From an uncultured Scytonema sp. (GTDB lineage: Bacteria > Cyanobacteriota > Cyanobacteriia > Cyanobacteriales > Nostocaceae), in the NCBI GenBank assembly GCA_937873135.1, contig CALMVQ010000120.1:88414-152413 (forward strand): 64,000 nt of DNA. The letters run 5' to 3'. The number at the start of each line of letters is the position of its first letter. Within the stretch, counting starts at the first letter, position 1. The notes under the pieces were generated by a model. That model did not search any database, had not been told where the DNA came from, and saw only the letters and a program-made list of their open reading frames with translations. Below are positions 25,364 through 34,579 of this stretch, piece after piece. Position numbers and translations under genes: made by a program.

Positions 25364-28230
25364 CCTGGTCGCAAATCGTTAGATATCTCCACAATACCTT
25401 TATATCCATCAATCCGTACCTTCTGACCATCTTGTAAAAGCCATGTAGCATTCCTAACATCTGTAATAGCAGGAATACCATACTCCCGAGCTAGAATTGC
25501 ACCATGAGAAAGCCGTCCACCAACCTCTGAAATAAATCCTCCCGCTCTCATCAGGAAGGAAACCAAACTAATATCTGTATAAGGTACTACCAAAATGGTT
25601 TCTCGATCAATTTCTGGCAGAGCTTGTAAGTTTCGCCACACCTTTACCCGTCCTTCCACTTGACCGGGACTGGCGGGAATTCCTTGCAACATTTGATCGG
25701 GATAGAGGCTAGCAGTTCGCAAAGGTACTGTAAGAGAATTATTGCCATAGACTATTGGGGGTACTGGATTTTGCTGAGTATCTTTTGCTTTTTGCGATCG
25801 CCTCAGTTGTACTAAATCCTGCAAATGTTCTACAAACTCAGGCTCAAAACCTTCAACAAGACGCCGGACTTCATCCAACTCTAGAAAAAATATATCCCCA
25901 GGATGCTCAAGTAAGCCCGATTTTAACCAAACTTGCTCCAACGCCACAAAACACCAACGCAATTCAGCCTGGAATTTAGAATAAACCTCCGTAACCCGCC
26001 CTTGGAGATTCACACGTCTTTGTACAAATCCGACATTCCATCTTCCTTTGGTCTTTTTGTCTGTGGATGGTTCTCCTTGTATGAACTGTACAAACAACTG
26101 CTTGATTGCCTCTGGTTCTTCCTTCCAAGTCGGAACAGCAAGATCGCCCTCACTTAAATAAGCGTAACGGTGAAGCAATTTATCCAACTTTGTGAGAATT
26201 TCTTGACCCTGTGGTGTTTGTGCCAACTTTTCAAAGACTTGATCAGCAGTTGCCAGATCGGGTAGAACTTGCTGAGCAGTTACGGCTAAATCTTGAAGCG
26301 ATCGCACTACTGCCACTTCTGGTGTCAAATGGCGATCAACTTCCCAGAAAGTAACATGAAAAATTTTTTGTCGTAACTTCACACTCAAGGAAGCCAGAAT
26401 ATTATAGTAAGTCGCTTTCAGGAGTAACTTTCGGATAAAGTCTATCCTTGCTAACAACGAAGCGGGCTCTAAATCATCAACTAATTCTTGAGTGAACTGA
26501 GATAAGGCTGGAACAAACCGCCTGTGATAATCCCAGTTGAAGTCCGTTGCCAAACAAAATTCTCGCCCTACTAACCGTAGCATTCCTGGCAAATTCTGCA
26601 AAATTGTCTTCAAGGGTGGCTTCGCCAACTTACCTCCCTTAGTTAAAAAATTCAAACTTTCGGCTGGCAAACCCAGGCGGCAAAAAATTTCCCATAGTAG
26701 AGTGGCATTAAAGTAGACTCTTGAATAGTGCAACGTCGCTATTTGGTTGAAATCTAGCCCAACAGCACGTTCACCCAGTACCAAAGCAAAAATTCCTCCC
26801 CAAACACCATTAGTTGATGGTCGATTGATTGACCATGTGAGGGGATGAATTAATTGGGAGAAAGTTTCTGCCGCAATTTTACGTGTCCATATAGGTAATA
26901 GGGTGCTGATGGGTCTAACTTGCAAAACCCAAAGAGTTTGACCATCGTAACTCCACTCAATATCTTGAGGAATGCCGTGGTAACGTTCTTCTAAATGACG
27001 AGCTAAATATGCAACTTGCTTGATTAATGCTGGTGGCACTCGTCCCTCGCCCTCCAATTGCACACCCTGAAAATCTTCCGTCTCGACAACAAAAGCACGA
27101 TATTGCTCTGGTGTCACATGTCCAGAAACGACTTGAGTCGCTTTTCCGGGTAAGGCTTCAATGATGATTGTATCCCCTTGCTTGGTCATGGGGTCGCGAG
27201 TAAAGGCAACTCCAAAAAAGACACTTTGGACTTGTTGTTGAATCAGTACACCCATTCTCTGTTCATTGAGGTTGCGATCGCGTCGATACTGTACTGCGGT
27301 TGGATTGTTGTATGAAGCTTGGACTCTGGCGATTGCTTGTTGCAATCCGTGTTTAGTAGTCACGTGCAAAATTGTCTCGTACTGCCCTGCGGCAGAAGCA
27401 TGTTCTGTATCTTCTCCAATCGCGGAAGAACGCACCACAAGTGGGGATAACTTTGATGGTTGTAGAAATTCTATCAATGGTGCGGGGTCATCGTATGGGG
27501 CAAGAACCCATCCCTTGGGTACTGAATAACCCCATCGCTTCACTTCTGATAATCGAGCTGCTTTGTGTCCAATCAGCGCCGCATCCAAATCCTCATCAAG
27601 CGAGAGAATATCTTGGTTGCTGCGAAGAAATTGAAATACCCCTGCAGATGTTTGTACCTCTTTAACTGAGAGATTCAGATCTTTGGGCATGTTTTTGTAA
27701 ATCCAGCCCAGCAGCGCTGCTAAAGTAAGAGCCGCCAAGATTTTGGATGGATCTTCGATGTGTAAAAGAGCCACAATTAAGGGAAATAGAATCAAAACTC
27801 CAAATTTTGCCAACTGTCTGGAGCGCAGAATGGTAAAACTGGCACCAGTCAGCAAAAATACAAATACCGATGCTAGTGGATCGTGTACGCTAAATCCCCA
27901 AATGACACTTGTCGTACCAGTTCCTTTGCCTGTCGAGTATCGACCAATGACTACGGCTATTAGGGCAATCAGTTCCCAAGCCGATCCATATCCAAAAAAA
28001 GCACGGGCTAGTAAGACTGCGGCAATGCCTTTAAAAGCTTCAGAAAAAACTGCCAAAATTCCTACTAGTGTGCCACCTTGGTAGAAAGCCGCTGATACGC
28101 TGATGCTATCAGTATATAAATGTGCTAATTGCCGCTTATTTAGAAGCTGAGACATCCACGTAATCAGCGGTAATGCTCCTAATAGAGGACACACAATAAA
28201 AATAACTAAGATACCCCAGAATTGAAACAT
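25360..28230 (-). CDS. PlsY-like membrane domain fused to PEP-synthase/PPDK-like domains
   Basis: This 956-residue protein joins two activities. Residues 1 to about 200 are a polytopic membrane domain similar in layout to glycerol-3-phosphate acyltransferase PlsY (EAFKGIAAVLLAR; GRYSTGKGTGTTSV in place of the GGKG loop). Residues about 220-460 match the PEP/pyruvate-dikinase nucleotide-binding domain (IGHKAARLSEVKRWGYSVPKGW, VVRSSAIGED). A long middle region (about 470-860) is of unassigned function. The C-terminus has the swivelling phosphohistidine domain, with His at about 909 in GGRLSHGAILAREYGIP. The ATG at 28230 is preferred over a TTG at 28251. The fusion suggests ATP-driven phosphoryl chemistry at the membrane. 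It overlaps the cupin gene by 4 bp. Confidence 0.82.
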   Translation of the reverse strand: MFQFWGILVIFIVCPLLGALPLITWMSQLLNKRQLAHLYTDSISVSAAFYQGGTLVGILAVFSEAFKGIAAVLLARAFFGYGSAWELIALIAVVIGRYSTGKGTGTTSVIWGFSVHDPLASVFVFLLTGASFTILRSRQLAKFGVLILFPLIVALLHIEDPSKILAALTLAALLGWIYKNMPKDLNLSVKEVQTSAGVFQFLRSNQDILSLDEDLDAALIGHKAARLSEVKRWGYSVPKGWVLAPYDDPAPLIEFLQPSKLSPLVVRSSAIGEDTEHASAAGQYETILHVTTKHGLQQAIARVQASYNNPTAVQYRRDRNLNEQRMGVLIQQQVQSVFFGVAFTRDPMTKQGDTIIIEALPGKATQVVSGHVTPEQYRAFVVETEDFQGVQLEGEGRVPPALIKQVAYLARHLEERYHGIPQDIEWSYDGQTLWVLQVRPISTLLPIWTRKIAAETFSQLIHPLTWSINRPSTNGVWGGIFALVLGERAVGLDFNQIATLHYSRVYFNATLLWEIFCRLGLPAESLNFLTKGGKLAKPPLKTILQNLPGMLRLVGREFCLATDFNWDYHRRFVPALSQFTQELVDDLEPASLLARIDFIRKLLLKATYYNILASLSVKLRQKIFHVTFWEVDRHLTPEVAVVRSLQDLAVTAQQVLPDLATADQVFEKLAQTPQGQEILTKLDKLLHRYAYLSEGDLAVPTWKEEPEAIKQLFVQFIQGEPSTDKKTKGRWNVGFVQRRVNLQGRVTEVYSKFQAELRWCFVALEQVWLKSGLLEHPGDIFFLELDEVRRLVEGFEPEFVEHLQDLVQLRRSQKAKDTQQNPVPPIVYGNNSLTVPLRTASLYPDQMLQGIPASPGQVEGRVKVWRNLQALPEIDRETILVVPYTDISLVSFLMRAGGFISEVGGRLSHGAILAREYGIPAITDVRNATWLLQDGQKVRIDGYKGIVEISNDLRPG

Positions 28231-28630
28231 TTGCGATTCTTCATCAATCAAATGAAGGGTTTAGAACGTTGTACTTAGCTAATGTACACGCTACTTACAA
28301 TTTTGACGGTTAAGGAAGTTAGAAAATAAAAATTTATGTCTTTCGATATACTTGACATACTTACTCGTATAGAATAGAACTTCCCAAGGACTCTTTTCTC
28401 CAAAACAGTTTAGGGAGTTAAATGTAACGTTTCTTACCTGAGTTCGTGTGAGCCTTTAAAAAGGCGGAGTTATATGGATGTCAGGAATTTAAAACCATAG
28501 CAGTTCTCATTTGGCTCTAGAAATAAATGTAGAGACGTTACATGTAACGTCTCTACATTGCAAGCAGAGCGAGCGCTATATTGGCTTTAATGTTCCATTG
28601 AAACGGACACTTCAAATGTCTAATGTCTTC
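28231..28630. other. Non-coding gap with palindrome
   Basis: The stretch contains the 34-bp palindrome at 28526-28559 and an ATGTAACGTTTC half-unit near 28421. It should also hold the promoter for the PlsY fusion gene. No gene is supported. Confidence 0.5.
28526..28559. repeat. Perfect 34-bp palindrome
   Basis: AATGTAGAGACGTTACA is followed directly by its exact complement TGTAACGTCTCTACATT. This GTAGAGACGTTACA palindrome type is a familiar dispersed repeat in filamentous cyanobacteria. Confidence 0.9.
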
Positions 28631-28771
28631 TTAGTTGACGACATAAGCTGCTTTCAGCGCCCAAATAATCAGCACCATAATCGAGCCTAAGATCAGCACG
28701 GTAGAGATGGTGACGGCTTTGGGAGAATCAGCACCCTGAAATTTCATGATTCCTCGGTTTAAATCGGACAT
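28631..28771 (-). CDS. Small single-pass membrane protein (46 residues)
   Basis: An intact 46-codon gene begins MSDLNRGIMKFQGADSPKAV and ends in one hydrophobic helix (about residues 21-43, with LILGSIMVLIIWALKAAYVV). It has a strong ribosome binding site, AAGGAGGA, 10 bases before the ATG at 28771, which supports real translation. Its size and layout resemble low-molecular-weight photosystem or NDH-1 subunits and Hlip-like proteins. However, I cannot match it to a named subunit and the Hlip chlorophyll-binding ExxN/HxR motif is absent. Confidence 0.75.
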   Translation of the reverse strand: MSDLNRGIMKFQGADSPKAVTISTVLILGSIMVLIIWALKAAYVVN

Positions 28772-29082
28772 AGCTCAATCGTCCTCCTTAGTCACGGTGT
28801 TAATTTTCCGTTTCGATTGTAGTCCTTTCATCCCCTGACGATACAAAATTTATTATGTTATTTTGTTTAAGCTTTCAAACACATGCAGTTTATCCATGAA
28901 GCCATCTACAAAAAAAGCTTTAAATAGCGCTGACGTCGCGTTGCTACGAATAGTTGATGAGTTGTATTGGTACGTACTCGTCTTAGCGCGGTCTTAGATG
29001 CTCTGGTACGTAGCAGGAATGAAATAGCAGTAGAAACAATGTTTAAGTATACGCTATCGCGTATATTGTGTGAGGAGATTGC
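28772..29082. other. Non-coding divergent gap
   Basis: AT-rich spacer between the small membrane protein and the SGNH hydrolase, holding both promoters. A short palindrome ATACGCTATCGCGTAT lies near 29049. Nothing else is seen. Confidence 0.45.
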
Positions 29083-30036
29083 ATGGTGGCAGTTATACTG
29101 GTAACAAGTATAGCGATTGTTGTCGGATTATGTGCGGCAATAGAGATAGGACTGCGTACAATTGGTTTTGGTAAACCGCTCATTTACATTGCTGATGAGC
29201 AAATTGGTTATATGTTAGCCCCTAATCAGTCTACTCGTCGTTTCGGTAATCGCATAGCAATTAATCAATATTCAATGCGAAGTGATCCGATACAGAAGAC
29301 GCTTTTACCCTCTACGCTTCGGGTACTCCTTTTAGGAGATTCAATCGCGAACGGCGGTTGGTGGACCGATCAAGCGTGGACAATTTCCAGTTTGATGAGC
29401 AGATCCTTAACACCAGTTGTTAGTCAGTACTTTACGAAAGTGGAGGTGTTAAATGCTTCAGCTAATTCATGGGGACCGAGAAATGAATTAGCTTATTTAC
29501 AGCAATTTGGTAATTTTCATTCCCAAGTCGTCGTGTTGTTGATTAATACCGATGATTTGTTTGCGCCGGCTCCCACTTCTTTACCAGTAGGACGCGATCG
29601 CAACTATCCAGATCGTCAACCTGCTATGGCATTGGTGGAAGCCTTCAACCGTTATATATCCAAGCCAAATCCAATACCAGAAATGAAAGCAGTTTATGAT
29701 GAAGCAGGCGATCGCGTTGGTTTTAATCTGGAAGCAATTAGTAAAATTCAAGCACTAACACATCAAGCTAACAGTCAATTTCTCCTGGTTATGACTCCCT
29801 TACTGCGAGAAATTGGCGAACCAGGATCTCGGGATTATGAAATGAAAGCACGTCAGCGTCTGAGTGAATTTTGTCAAGAACAAAAAATTTCGTATATAGA
29901 TTTTTTACCAGTATTTAACTCAAATTCTGACCCCAAAGCTTTGTATCAAGACCACATCCACCTTAACTTGCAAGGTAATCAGCTTGTGAGTCAGGCGATC
30001 AAGCGCTCAGTTCTAGAGCTATTACTATTAAAATAA
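29083..30036 (+). CDS. Membrane-anchored SGNH/GDSL hydrolase-like protein
   Basis: An N-terminal hydrophobic anchor (residues 2-24) is followed by an SGNH fold. The nucleophile Ser87 lies in VLLLGDSIANGG, the block III Asn is likely in NASANSWGPRNEL, and the catalytic pair is Asp290 and His293 in DHIHLNLQGNQL. GAGGAG precedes the ATG by 7 bases. It probably deacylates a polysaccharide, lipid or peptidoglycan substrate at the cell surface. Length of 317 residues is ordinary. Confidence 0.84.
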   Translation: MVAVILVTSIAIVVGLCAAIEIGLRTIGFGKPLIYIADEQIGYMLAPNQSTRRFGNRIAINQYSMRSDPIQKTLLPSTLRVLLLGDSIANGGWWTDQAWTISSLMSRSLTPVVSQYFTKVEVLNASANSWGPRNELAYLQQFGNFHSQVVVLLINTDDLFAPAPTSLPVGRDRNYPDRQPAMALVEAFNRYISKPNPIPEMKAVYDEAGDRVGFNLEAISKIQALTHQANSQFLLVMTPLLREIGEPGSRDYEMKARQRLSEFCQEQKISYIDFLPVFNSNSDPKALYQDHIHLNLQGNQLVSQAIKRSVLELLLLK

Positions 30037-30101
30037 AAAGCACTCCCGCGACTCGCTTGGGCATCGCCCATGAATATATCGTCAGCGACGAGCATCATAA
30101 A

Positions 30102-30239
30102 CTACCTTAGTGTTAACACTTGCTGAGGTCTATCTACAACTAAGTGCCTAGTTTCCAGCCATTGCAAACCTAATAAAACTTCGGGAATTCCTGCACTTGC
30201 ATGAACTGGGACAATGTACTCTTGATCTTTTAGCAGTAC
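30102..30239 (-). pseudogene. C-terminal fragment of an aspartyl-protease-like protein
   Basis: A 45-codon in-frame stretch reads VLLKDQEYIVPVHASAGIPE and then VLLGLQWLETRHLVVDRP with a final QQVLTLR stop. The LLG.QWLE...LVVD pattern is the C-terminal end of retropepsin-like aspartyl protease domain proteins found in cyanobacteria. The catalytic DTG part is missing, and a stop codon precedes the fragment. It follows the small gene at 30246-30563 closely, suggesting a decayed two-gene unit. Confidence 0.55.
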
Positions 30240-30245
30240 CTAAAA

Positions 30246-30563
30246 TCATATTTTGCCGCAGGCACCTGTCTCATTCAGCCTAAAAGTACCTAGCATCCCA
30301 CGAACATGCTTCTGTCGAGCTTTTTGAATTGCAACTTCTTCGTTAGTATCAATGAAATAATCGCCACTATTTGGTTCAATGATAATGAACCTGTTGTAAT
30401 GCTCATCGATCAGTTCAGGGCGGACTCGCTCAAAAATTACATAACAAAGCTGGTAAAACGCATCTCGTTCAGCTTGACGTCTTGCTAGCTCCTCTGGAGG
30501 TATTATGTATTCTGGAAATATTCTGCCCCGATGTGGGGTGGAAATAGAATGAAGTTGAGTCAT
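30246..30563 (-). CDS. Conserved hypothetical protein (105 residues)
   Basis: This soluble protein, not recognised as a named family, begins MTQLHSISTPHRGRIFPEY. It has a helical centre (EELARRQAERDAFYQLCYVIFERVRPEL) and then a strand-rich part ending in IDTNEEVAIQKARQKH. The layout resembles small cyanobacterial partners of aspartyl-protease-like proteins, and a remnant of such a partner follows at once. No toxin-antitoxin activity is shown. The start ATG at 30563 is the only good choice. Confidence 0.65.
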   Translation of the reverse strand: MTQLHSISTPHRGRIFPEYIIPPEELARRQAERDAFYQLCYVIFERVRPELIDEHYNRFIIIEPNSGDYFIDTNEEVAIQKARQKHVRGMLGTFRLNETGACGKI

Positions 30564-30628
30564 GATTTTTTGAGAATACTAATATTATAGTCAGCAGTCA
30601 GCTATGAAAGGGGATTGTATAAATATTG

Positions 30629-32077
30629 TCACTGAACTATATTAAAATCGTAGCCAGTACCGGAGGTTGAACCTGGGTCAATTCTGACTAAAAATGGTGT
30701 AGCTTTGCGATCGCCTGACGGTAAAAACTGAATTGTTCCTGTTGCTCCGGATGCTGAGAAGTTGCGAAGAGACAACGCCTTTTGCAATTCAGCACGAGTT
30801 TTCCCCGATTTTAAACCTGCGATAATGACTTCAAGTGCGTCATAAGAAGTTGCCGTTCGCGGATTCACTCGTCCGCCCCAAAGTTTACTGGCATTATCAG
30901 TAAAAGAATTACCTGAAACGGCATCAGGATGCCACAGTACAGGGAGTACCATTCCTTTAAAATTCTCTCGCCCCTTATTGAGAGTTTCATATGTATACAT
31001 TCCCCCGTAGGTGAATAGTGCTAACCTGCCGTTATTTGCTCGTGCCATGTCGATAGCTGGGGTAAGTTTGTCTAATTTAGGAAGCAGTAGCAAGCCTTCT
31101 GCTCCATCACTGATGGCTCTACCAATAACAGCATTAGGGTTAAAATTCGGTGCAGAGAAGTCACAAACTGTGCTAGTGATATTCCCACCTGACTGACGTA
31201 GCGACTGAGCGTACTCTTTGATAATACCTTGAATAATGGGGTTATTTGAATCAGAACAAATAGCAATACTTTTTAAACGAGCTGTCTGGGTAATATATTT
31301 AGCTAGGATATCAGCAAAAACATTAGTATTGGGAGAGATGCTAAATATGTATTTGCCACTCTCAGATAACTCAGAGGTATTGCTGGTAGGAGAAACCATT
31401 ACCAAATCGCCTTGATTGTAAATCCGTCCAGCAGCAACTGATATGTCAGGGCGGTTGTGCCCTACAACTGCTAAAACACTCTTGTCTTTGACAAATTCAT
31501 GCGCGAGTTGTCTAGCAATGGCCAAGTCTCCTTCATCATTAGCAATCTCAAGCTGTAACGGCACTCCATTAATCCCACCACTGCGATTCACTTCGTCTTG
31601 AGCCTGCCCTACACCGCGTAAAATTTCTCTAGAAACATTCAAGATGCCGCTAATCGGGACACTCACAACCACTTTCAGGGCTGGGGATTGACCAATTTTA
31701 GCATTATTCAAGTAAATCAAAGTTTCTGGGTCATTACGATTTTTTTCCAGGGATGCTTGAAACTTGCTAACAGCAGTTGCAAAATCTCCTCTGGCAAAGG
31801 CTTGCACCCCATCTTGTTTCTTGGGATTTGTGTCTGCTGTCACTAAAATTTTATCTCCCAAACTCATCCGCGCCTGTACAGGTATGATGGAATCGGTTGT
31901 AACTTTTTGCTGTTCTTTTGTTGCTGATGGACTCAAAGATTCTGTTGATATATTGGGAGTGTTTGCCGGAGGTATAACCCCAATTTGTTTGACTATCCAC
32001 AATAAAATAATGACTATAAACGCTCCAGCAAAAACGAGAGAAGCAAGAAGCCGAGTATATTCTTTTTTTTGTGTCAT
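30629..32077 (-). CDS. ABC-type substrate-binding protein, membrane-tethered (branched-chain amino-acid type)
   Basis: The N-terminus has a single hydrophobic anchor (about residues 10-29), then a linker and a TPR-like helix pair (DGVQAFARGDFATAVSKFQASL, about 88-110). This is followed by a type-1 periplasmic-binding fold of the LivJ kind (about 140-470), with GVGQAQDEVNRSGGINGVPLQLEIANDEGD as a typical ligand-cleft segment. Extracellular amino acid or amide sensing is likely. No permease genes are adjacent. Residues near the end are closely similar to the truncated copy at 8622-9215, which makes the two paralogues. The 482-residue length and intact frame indicate a functional gene. Confidence 0.86.
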   Translation of the reverse strand: MTQKKEYTRLLASLVFAGAFIVIILLWIVKQIGVIPPANTPNISTESLSPSATKEQQKVTTDSIIPVQARMSLGDKILVTADTNPKKQDGVQAFARGDFATAVSKFQASLEKNRNDPETLIYLNNAKIGQSPALKVVVSVPISGILNVSREILRGVGQAQDEVNRSGGINGVPLQLEIANDEGDLAIARQLAHEFVKDKSVLAVVGHNRPDISVAAGRIYNQGDLVMVSPTSNTSELSESGKYIFSISPNTNVFADILAKYITQTARLKSIAICSDSNNPIIQGIIKEYAQSLRQSGGNITSTVCDFSAPNFNPNAVIGRAISDGAEGLLLLPKLDKLTPAIDMARANNGRLALFTYGGMYTYETLNKGRENFKGMVLPVLWHPDAVSGNSFTDNASKLWGGRVNPRTATSYDALEVIIAGLKSGKTRAELQKALSLRNFSASGATGTIQFLPSGDRKATPFLVRIDPGSTSGTGYDFNIVQ

Positions 32078-32340
32078 GGAAAGTTACCTTACAGAAGACA
32101 GGAGACAGGAAAGGTAGAGATATGCTGTTTGAAAGGTCTCTACAGGAGGCACGGAATGATTGTGTTGCGGGTTTAATCTACAGAACATATAAACAAACAC
32201 GATCTGTTCTAAAAAGTTTCTGTACAGAAGTTAGGTTGTACAGCCGTTTAAAATAGTTCGTTTGTATAGGATTCAAAATAATTATATACTGAAATTTATG
32301 GTTTACAAATGTTAATCATTGGAACATAAAGTACATCTTA
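32078..32340. other. Non-coding gap
   Basis: Spacer between two genes on the minus strand; it should hold the promoter of the binding protein. GACAGGAGACAGGAAAGG near 32097 is a typical purine-rich cyanobacterial intergenic string. Confidence 0.4.
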
Positions 32341-33657
32341 TTATCGAATAAATTTAGACATTAAGTTATTAAACAGCAAAGACAAACTCATAATAGTCAA
32401 TGCTAATAAACCAGAAATAATGACTAGAAATACTATCAAAAGGAGTCCATTTGGATCAGATTGTAAAGCCCTACCTATTTGTAATTTTTGAAAAACTAAG
32501 ACAATAAATAAAGTTGTCATTAAAGCAAGAATAAATAAATATGTCTTTTCAAAAAGTGGGCGAGATTGGACAAAGATAAAACCTGCTAAAATGAGCAGCC
32601 AAATTCCCGAACTGATCCAAACTGTTCCTAAAAAACTTAGAAGTGCGATCATCAGCATTGAACTGCCTGATCCTGCAACGACTGCCCAAGGTAATAAATT
32701 CCAACAGAGCAGTTCTTTTTGATTTGGACCGGGTGCAACTATTGTGACAGGTATGTTACGCCCTGATGGTGGTTTGTTCAAATCTTTGAGGACTTCCTCA
32801 GTAGACTGATAACGTTGTGCGTGGTTTTCTTGTAGCAAGCGATCAATAATATGTGCTAATTCCTGAGTGATCGGTTGCTTCAAGTGCTGCCGCCAGTTTT
32901 GAATCCAGCCATAGCCGTGTCTTATCCACAGATCCCTCGTACAAATATTCGTTAGTAGGTGAAAGGAAGTTGCGCCCAAGCTGTAGAGATCGCTTGCGGG
33001 AAAAGCTTCACCCTCCTGCATTTGCTCTATTGGTGCATACCCAAGAGAACCGATCATTGTTCCTGGTTTTGCGATCACAGTTGCCGTTGCTTGCTTAGCC
33101 ACCCCAAAATCAATCAGCACCAACTTGCCATCGCTTTGAAAGCGAAGGATATTTTCAGGTTTAATATCTCTGTGTATAACTTGCTGCTGATGTACTGCTT
33201 GCAGAACAGGTAACAGATCGTGCAAAAGTTCTCGAATCTTTGCTTCGTTAAACACCCCCTGTTGTTGCAACTCCTGCAATAAATTTTGTCCTTCAATAAA
33301 CTGCTGCACTAAGTACAGGTAATTGTCTTCTTTAAAGTACGCATATAGTGTAGGTATTTGATGATGCTGTCCAAGCTGTTGCAAACGTCTTGCTTCTTGC
33401 TGAAACAACTCAGTCGCTTTTTTAAGTGACCAACTACCCTGCGCTTGCGGTGCCAGTTGCTTGACAACACATTGTTCGTCAAGCTTATCAACATCTTCTG
33501 CTAAATAGGTACGAGCAAATCCTCCACCTCCCAAAGGCGCGATCACTCGATATCTACCCCGGAGAAGCGGTATCAAACCTGTCCCACAACTCACACAAAA
33601 ATTTGTTCCAATTGGATTTTGAGGATTTGGGCAATCAGGATTGAGGCAGCAAATCAT
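32341..33657 (-). CDS. Zinc-ribbon Ser/Thr protein kinase with C-terminal membrane segments
   Basis: This Hanks-type kinase of 438 residues opens with a zinc-ribbon-like motif, CCLNPDCPNP then NFCVSCG. The kinase domain (about 35-300) shows the Gly-rich loop LGGGGFARTY, the ATP-anchoring Lys in CVVKQL, the catalytic loop HRDIKPENIL and DFGVAK. The C-terminal third has about four hydrophobic helices, so the kinase is membrane-bound with its catalytic domain in the cytoplasm. The ATG at 33657 (MICCLNPDC) is preferred over the TTG at 33675. This domain order is typical of cyanobacterial Spk kinases. No phosphatase is nearby. Confidence 0.91.
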   Translation of the reverse strand: MICCLNPDCPNPQNPIGTNFCVSCGTGLIPLLRGRYRVIAPLGGGGFARTYLAEDVDKLDEQCVVKQLAPQAQGSWSLKKATELFQQEARRLQQLGQHHQIPTLYAYFKEDNYLYLVQQFIEGQNLLQELQQQGVFNEAKIRELLHDLLPVLQAVHQQQVIHRDIKPENILRFQSDGKLVLIDFGVAKQATATVIAKPGTMIGSLGYAPIEQMQEGEAFPASDLYSLGATSFHLLTNICTRDLWIRHGYGWIQNWRQHLKQPITQELAHIIDRLLQENHAQRYQSTEEVLKDLNKPPSGRNIPVTIVAPGPNQKELLCWNLLPWAVVAGSGSSMLMIALLSFLGTVWISSGIWLLILAGFIFVQSRPLFEKTYLFILALMTTLFIVLVFQKLQIGRALQSDPNGLLLIVFLVIISGLLALTIMSLSLLFNNLMSKFIR

Positions 33658-33989
33658 AAGCGATTCAAAATTCAAACTTAATAAAACTAGTTATATCAAG
33701 CCCCAGGTACTAGCTGTATGGGAATTGTAGATGAGACAGCTTATATTATGTCCGTTTAATTACTCATGCGAAAAAGAACCCCTCCCCAGGGGATGGGATT
33801 CAGACGGAATTAAGCTTAATTTACCGGACATGATATTACTACTATGATAATTTTTTCTAAGCCAAAAAAGTATACATCATGTTACATACGACATGATGTA
33901 TGGGTGATAAATCTTATAGTAATACGCTTCAATCAGTATTAAAAACGCATGTAAAGACTGTTCATGGAAAGTTTCTAGTATTTCCCAAA
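33658..33989. other. Non-coding gap
   Basis: The stretch holds a CATCATGT...ACATGATG inverted repeat near 33886-33909 and a CCCCTCCCCAGGGGATGGG string near 33781. No gene is supported. Confidence 0.45.
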
Positions 33990-34481
33990 CTAAAATCTTA
34001 AACCAACACCACCTTGTACAGCGAAAGCTGTACCACCATCACGAAAGGCATCGAAGGCAATAATAGCGTTACCAAAAATAACGGTGTTGCTATTTGGGAT
34101 AATATAATCGACTCCTGGTTGCAAGGCAAAGCTAATTTGATTGCCTACAGGAGACGGCGTACTACCTCCAGCTAACACAACTCCAGCTCCCAAGTAGGCA
34201 TCAGTTTGCCAATTGATGGGAAAGTCGTAGGATACTGTTGGCACAACTGCTGTACTCTGACCAATGAGAGCTTGAGCACGAAAAGAAACTGGAACTTTCA
34301 GAAGCTTATAGCGGAAAGCAAGAACCCCTCCGGCTTGAACACCATCTGAAAAACCAACAGTTGGACCTACACCAACATAGCTGCCATATGCCACTTGAGC
34401 TTTCGCTGGTTGTACGAATTGGGTAAAACCCAAAAGTGAACCAGCCAAAATCACTGACACCAAATACTGTAGACACTTCAT
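33990..34481 (-). CDS. Exported small outer-membrane beta-barrel-like protein
   Basis: A clear signal peptide (MKCLQYLVSVILAGSLLGFTQ, cleavage near AKAQ at about residue 29) is followed by about 130 residues of alternating polar and hydrophobic strands rich in Gly, ending in the terminal aromatic VGLRF typical of outer-membrane barrels. It is likely a small eight-stranded barrel or porin-like protein. Its function is unknown. A strong start at 34481 (ATG) follows GAGGAGTTGGG. The next gene upstream on this strand (RDD-pentapeptide) is separated by 98 bp. Confidence 0.78.
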   Translation of the reverse strand: MKCLQYLVSVILAGSLLGFTQFVQPAKAQVAYGSYVGVGPTVGFSDGVQAGGVLAFRYKLLKVPVSFRAQALIGQSTAVVPTVSYDFPINWQTDAYLGAGVVLAGGSTPSPVGNQISFALQPGVDYIIPNSNTVIFGNAIIAFDAFRDGGTAFAVQGGVGLRF

Positions 34482-34579
34482 AATCCCAACTCCTCACAAG
34501 ATTTTGGATTAGTCATTATAGTTAGGAATGAGTACGTTTGAGTTGTGAATTAAAAACTCTTTATTCACTCCTTACTCTC

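Noticed and set aside
27743-28084. 113-codon plus-strand open frame
   Set aside because: Antisense shadow of the PlsY-like membrane domain.
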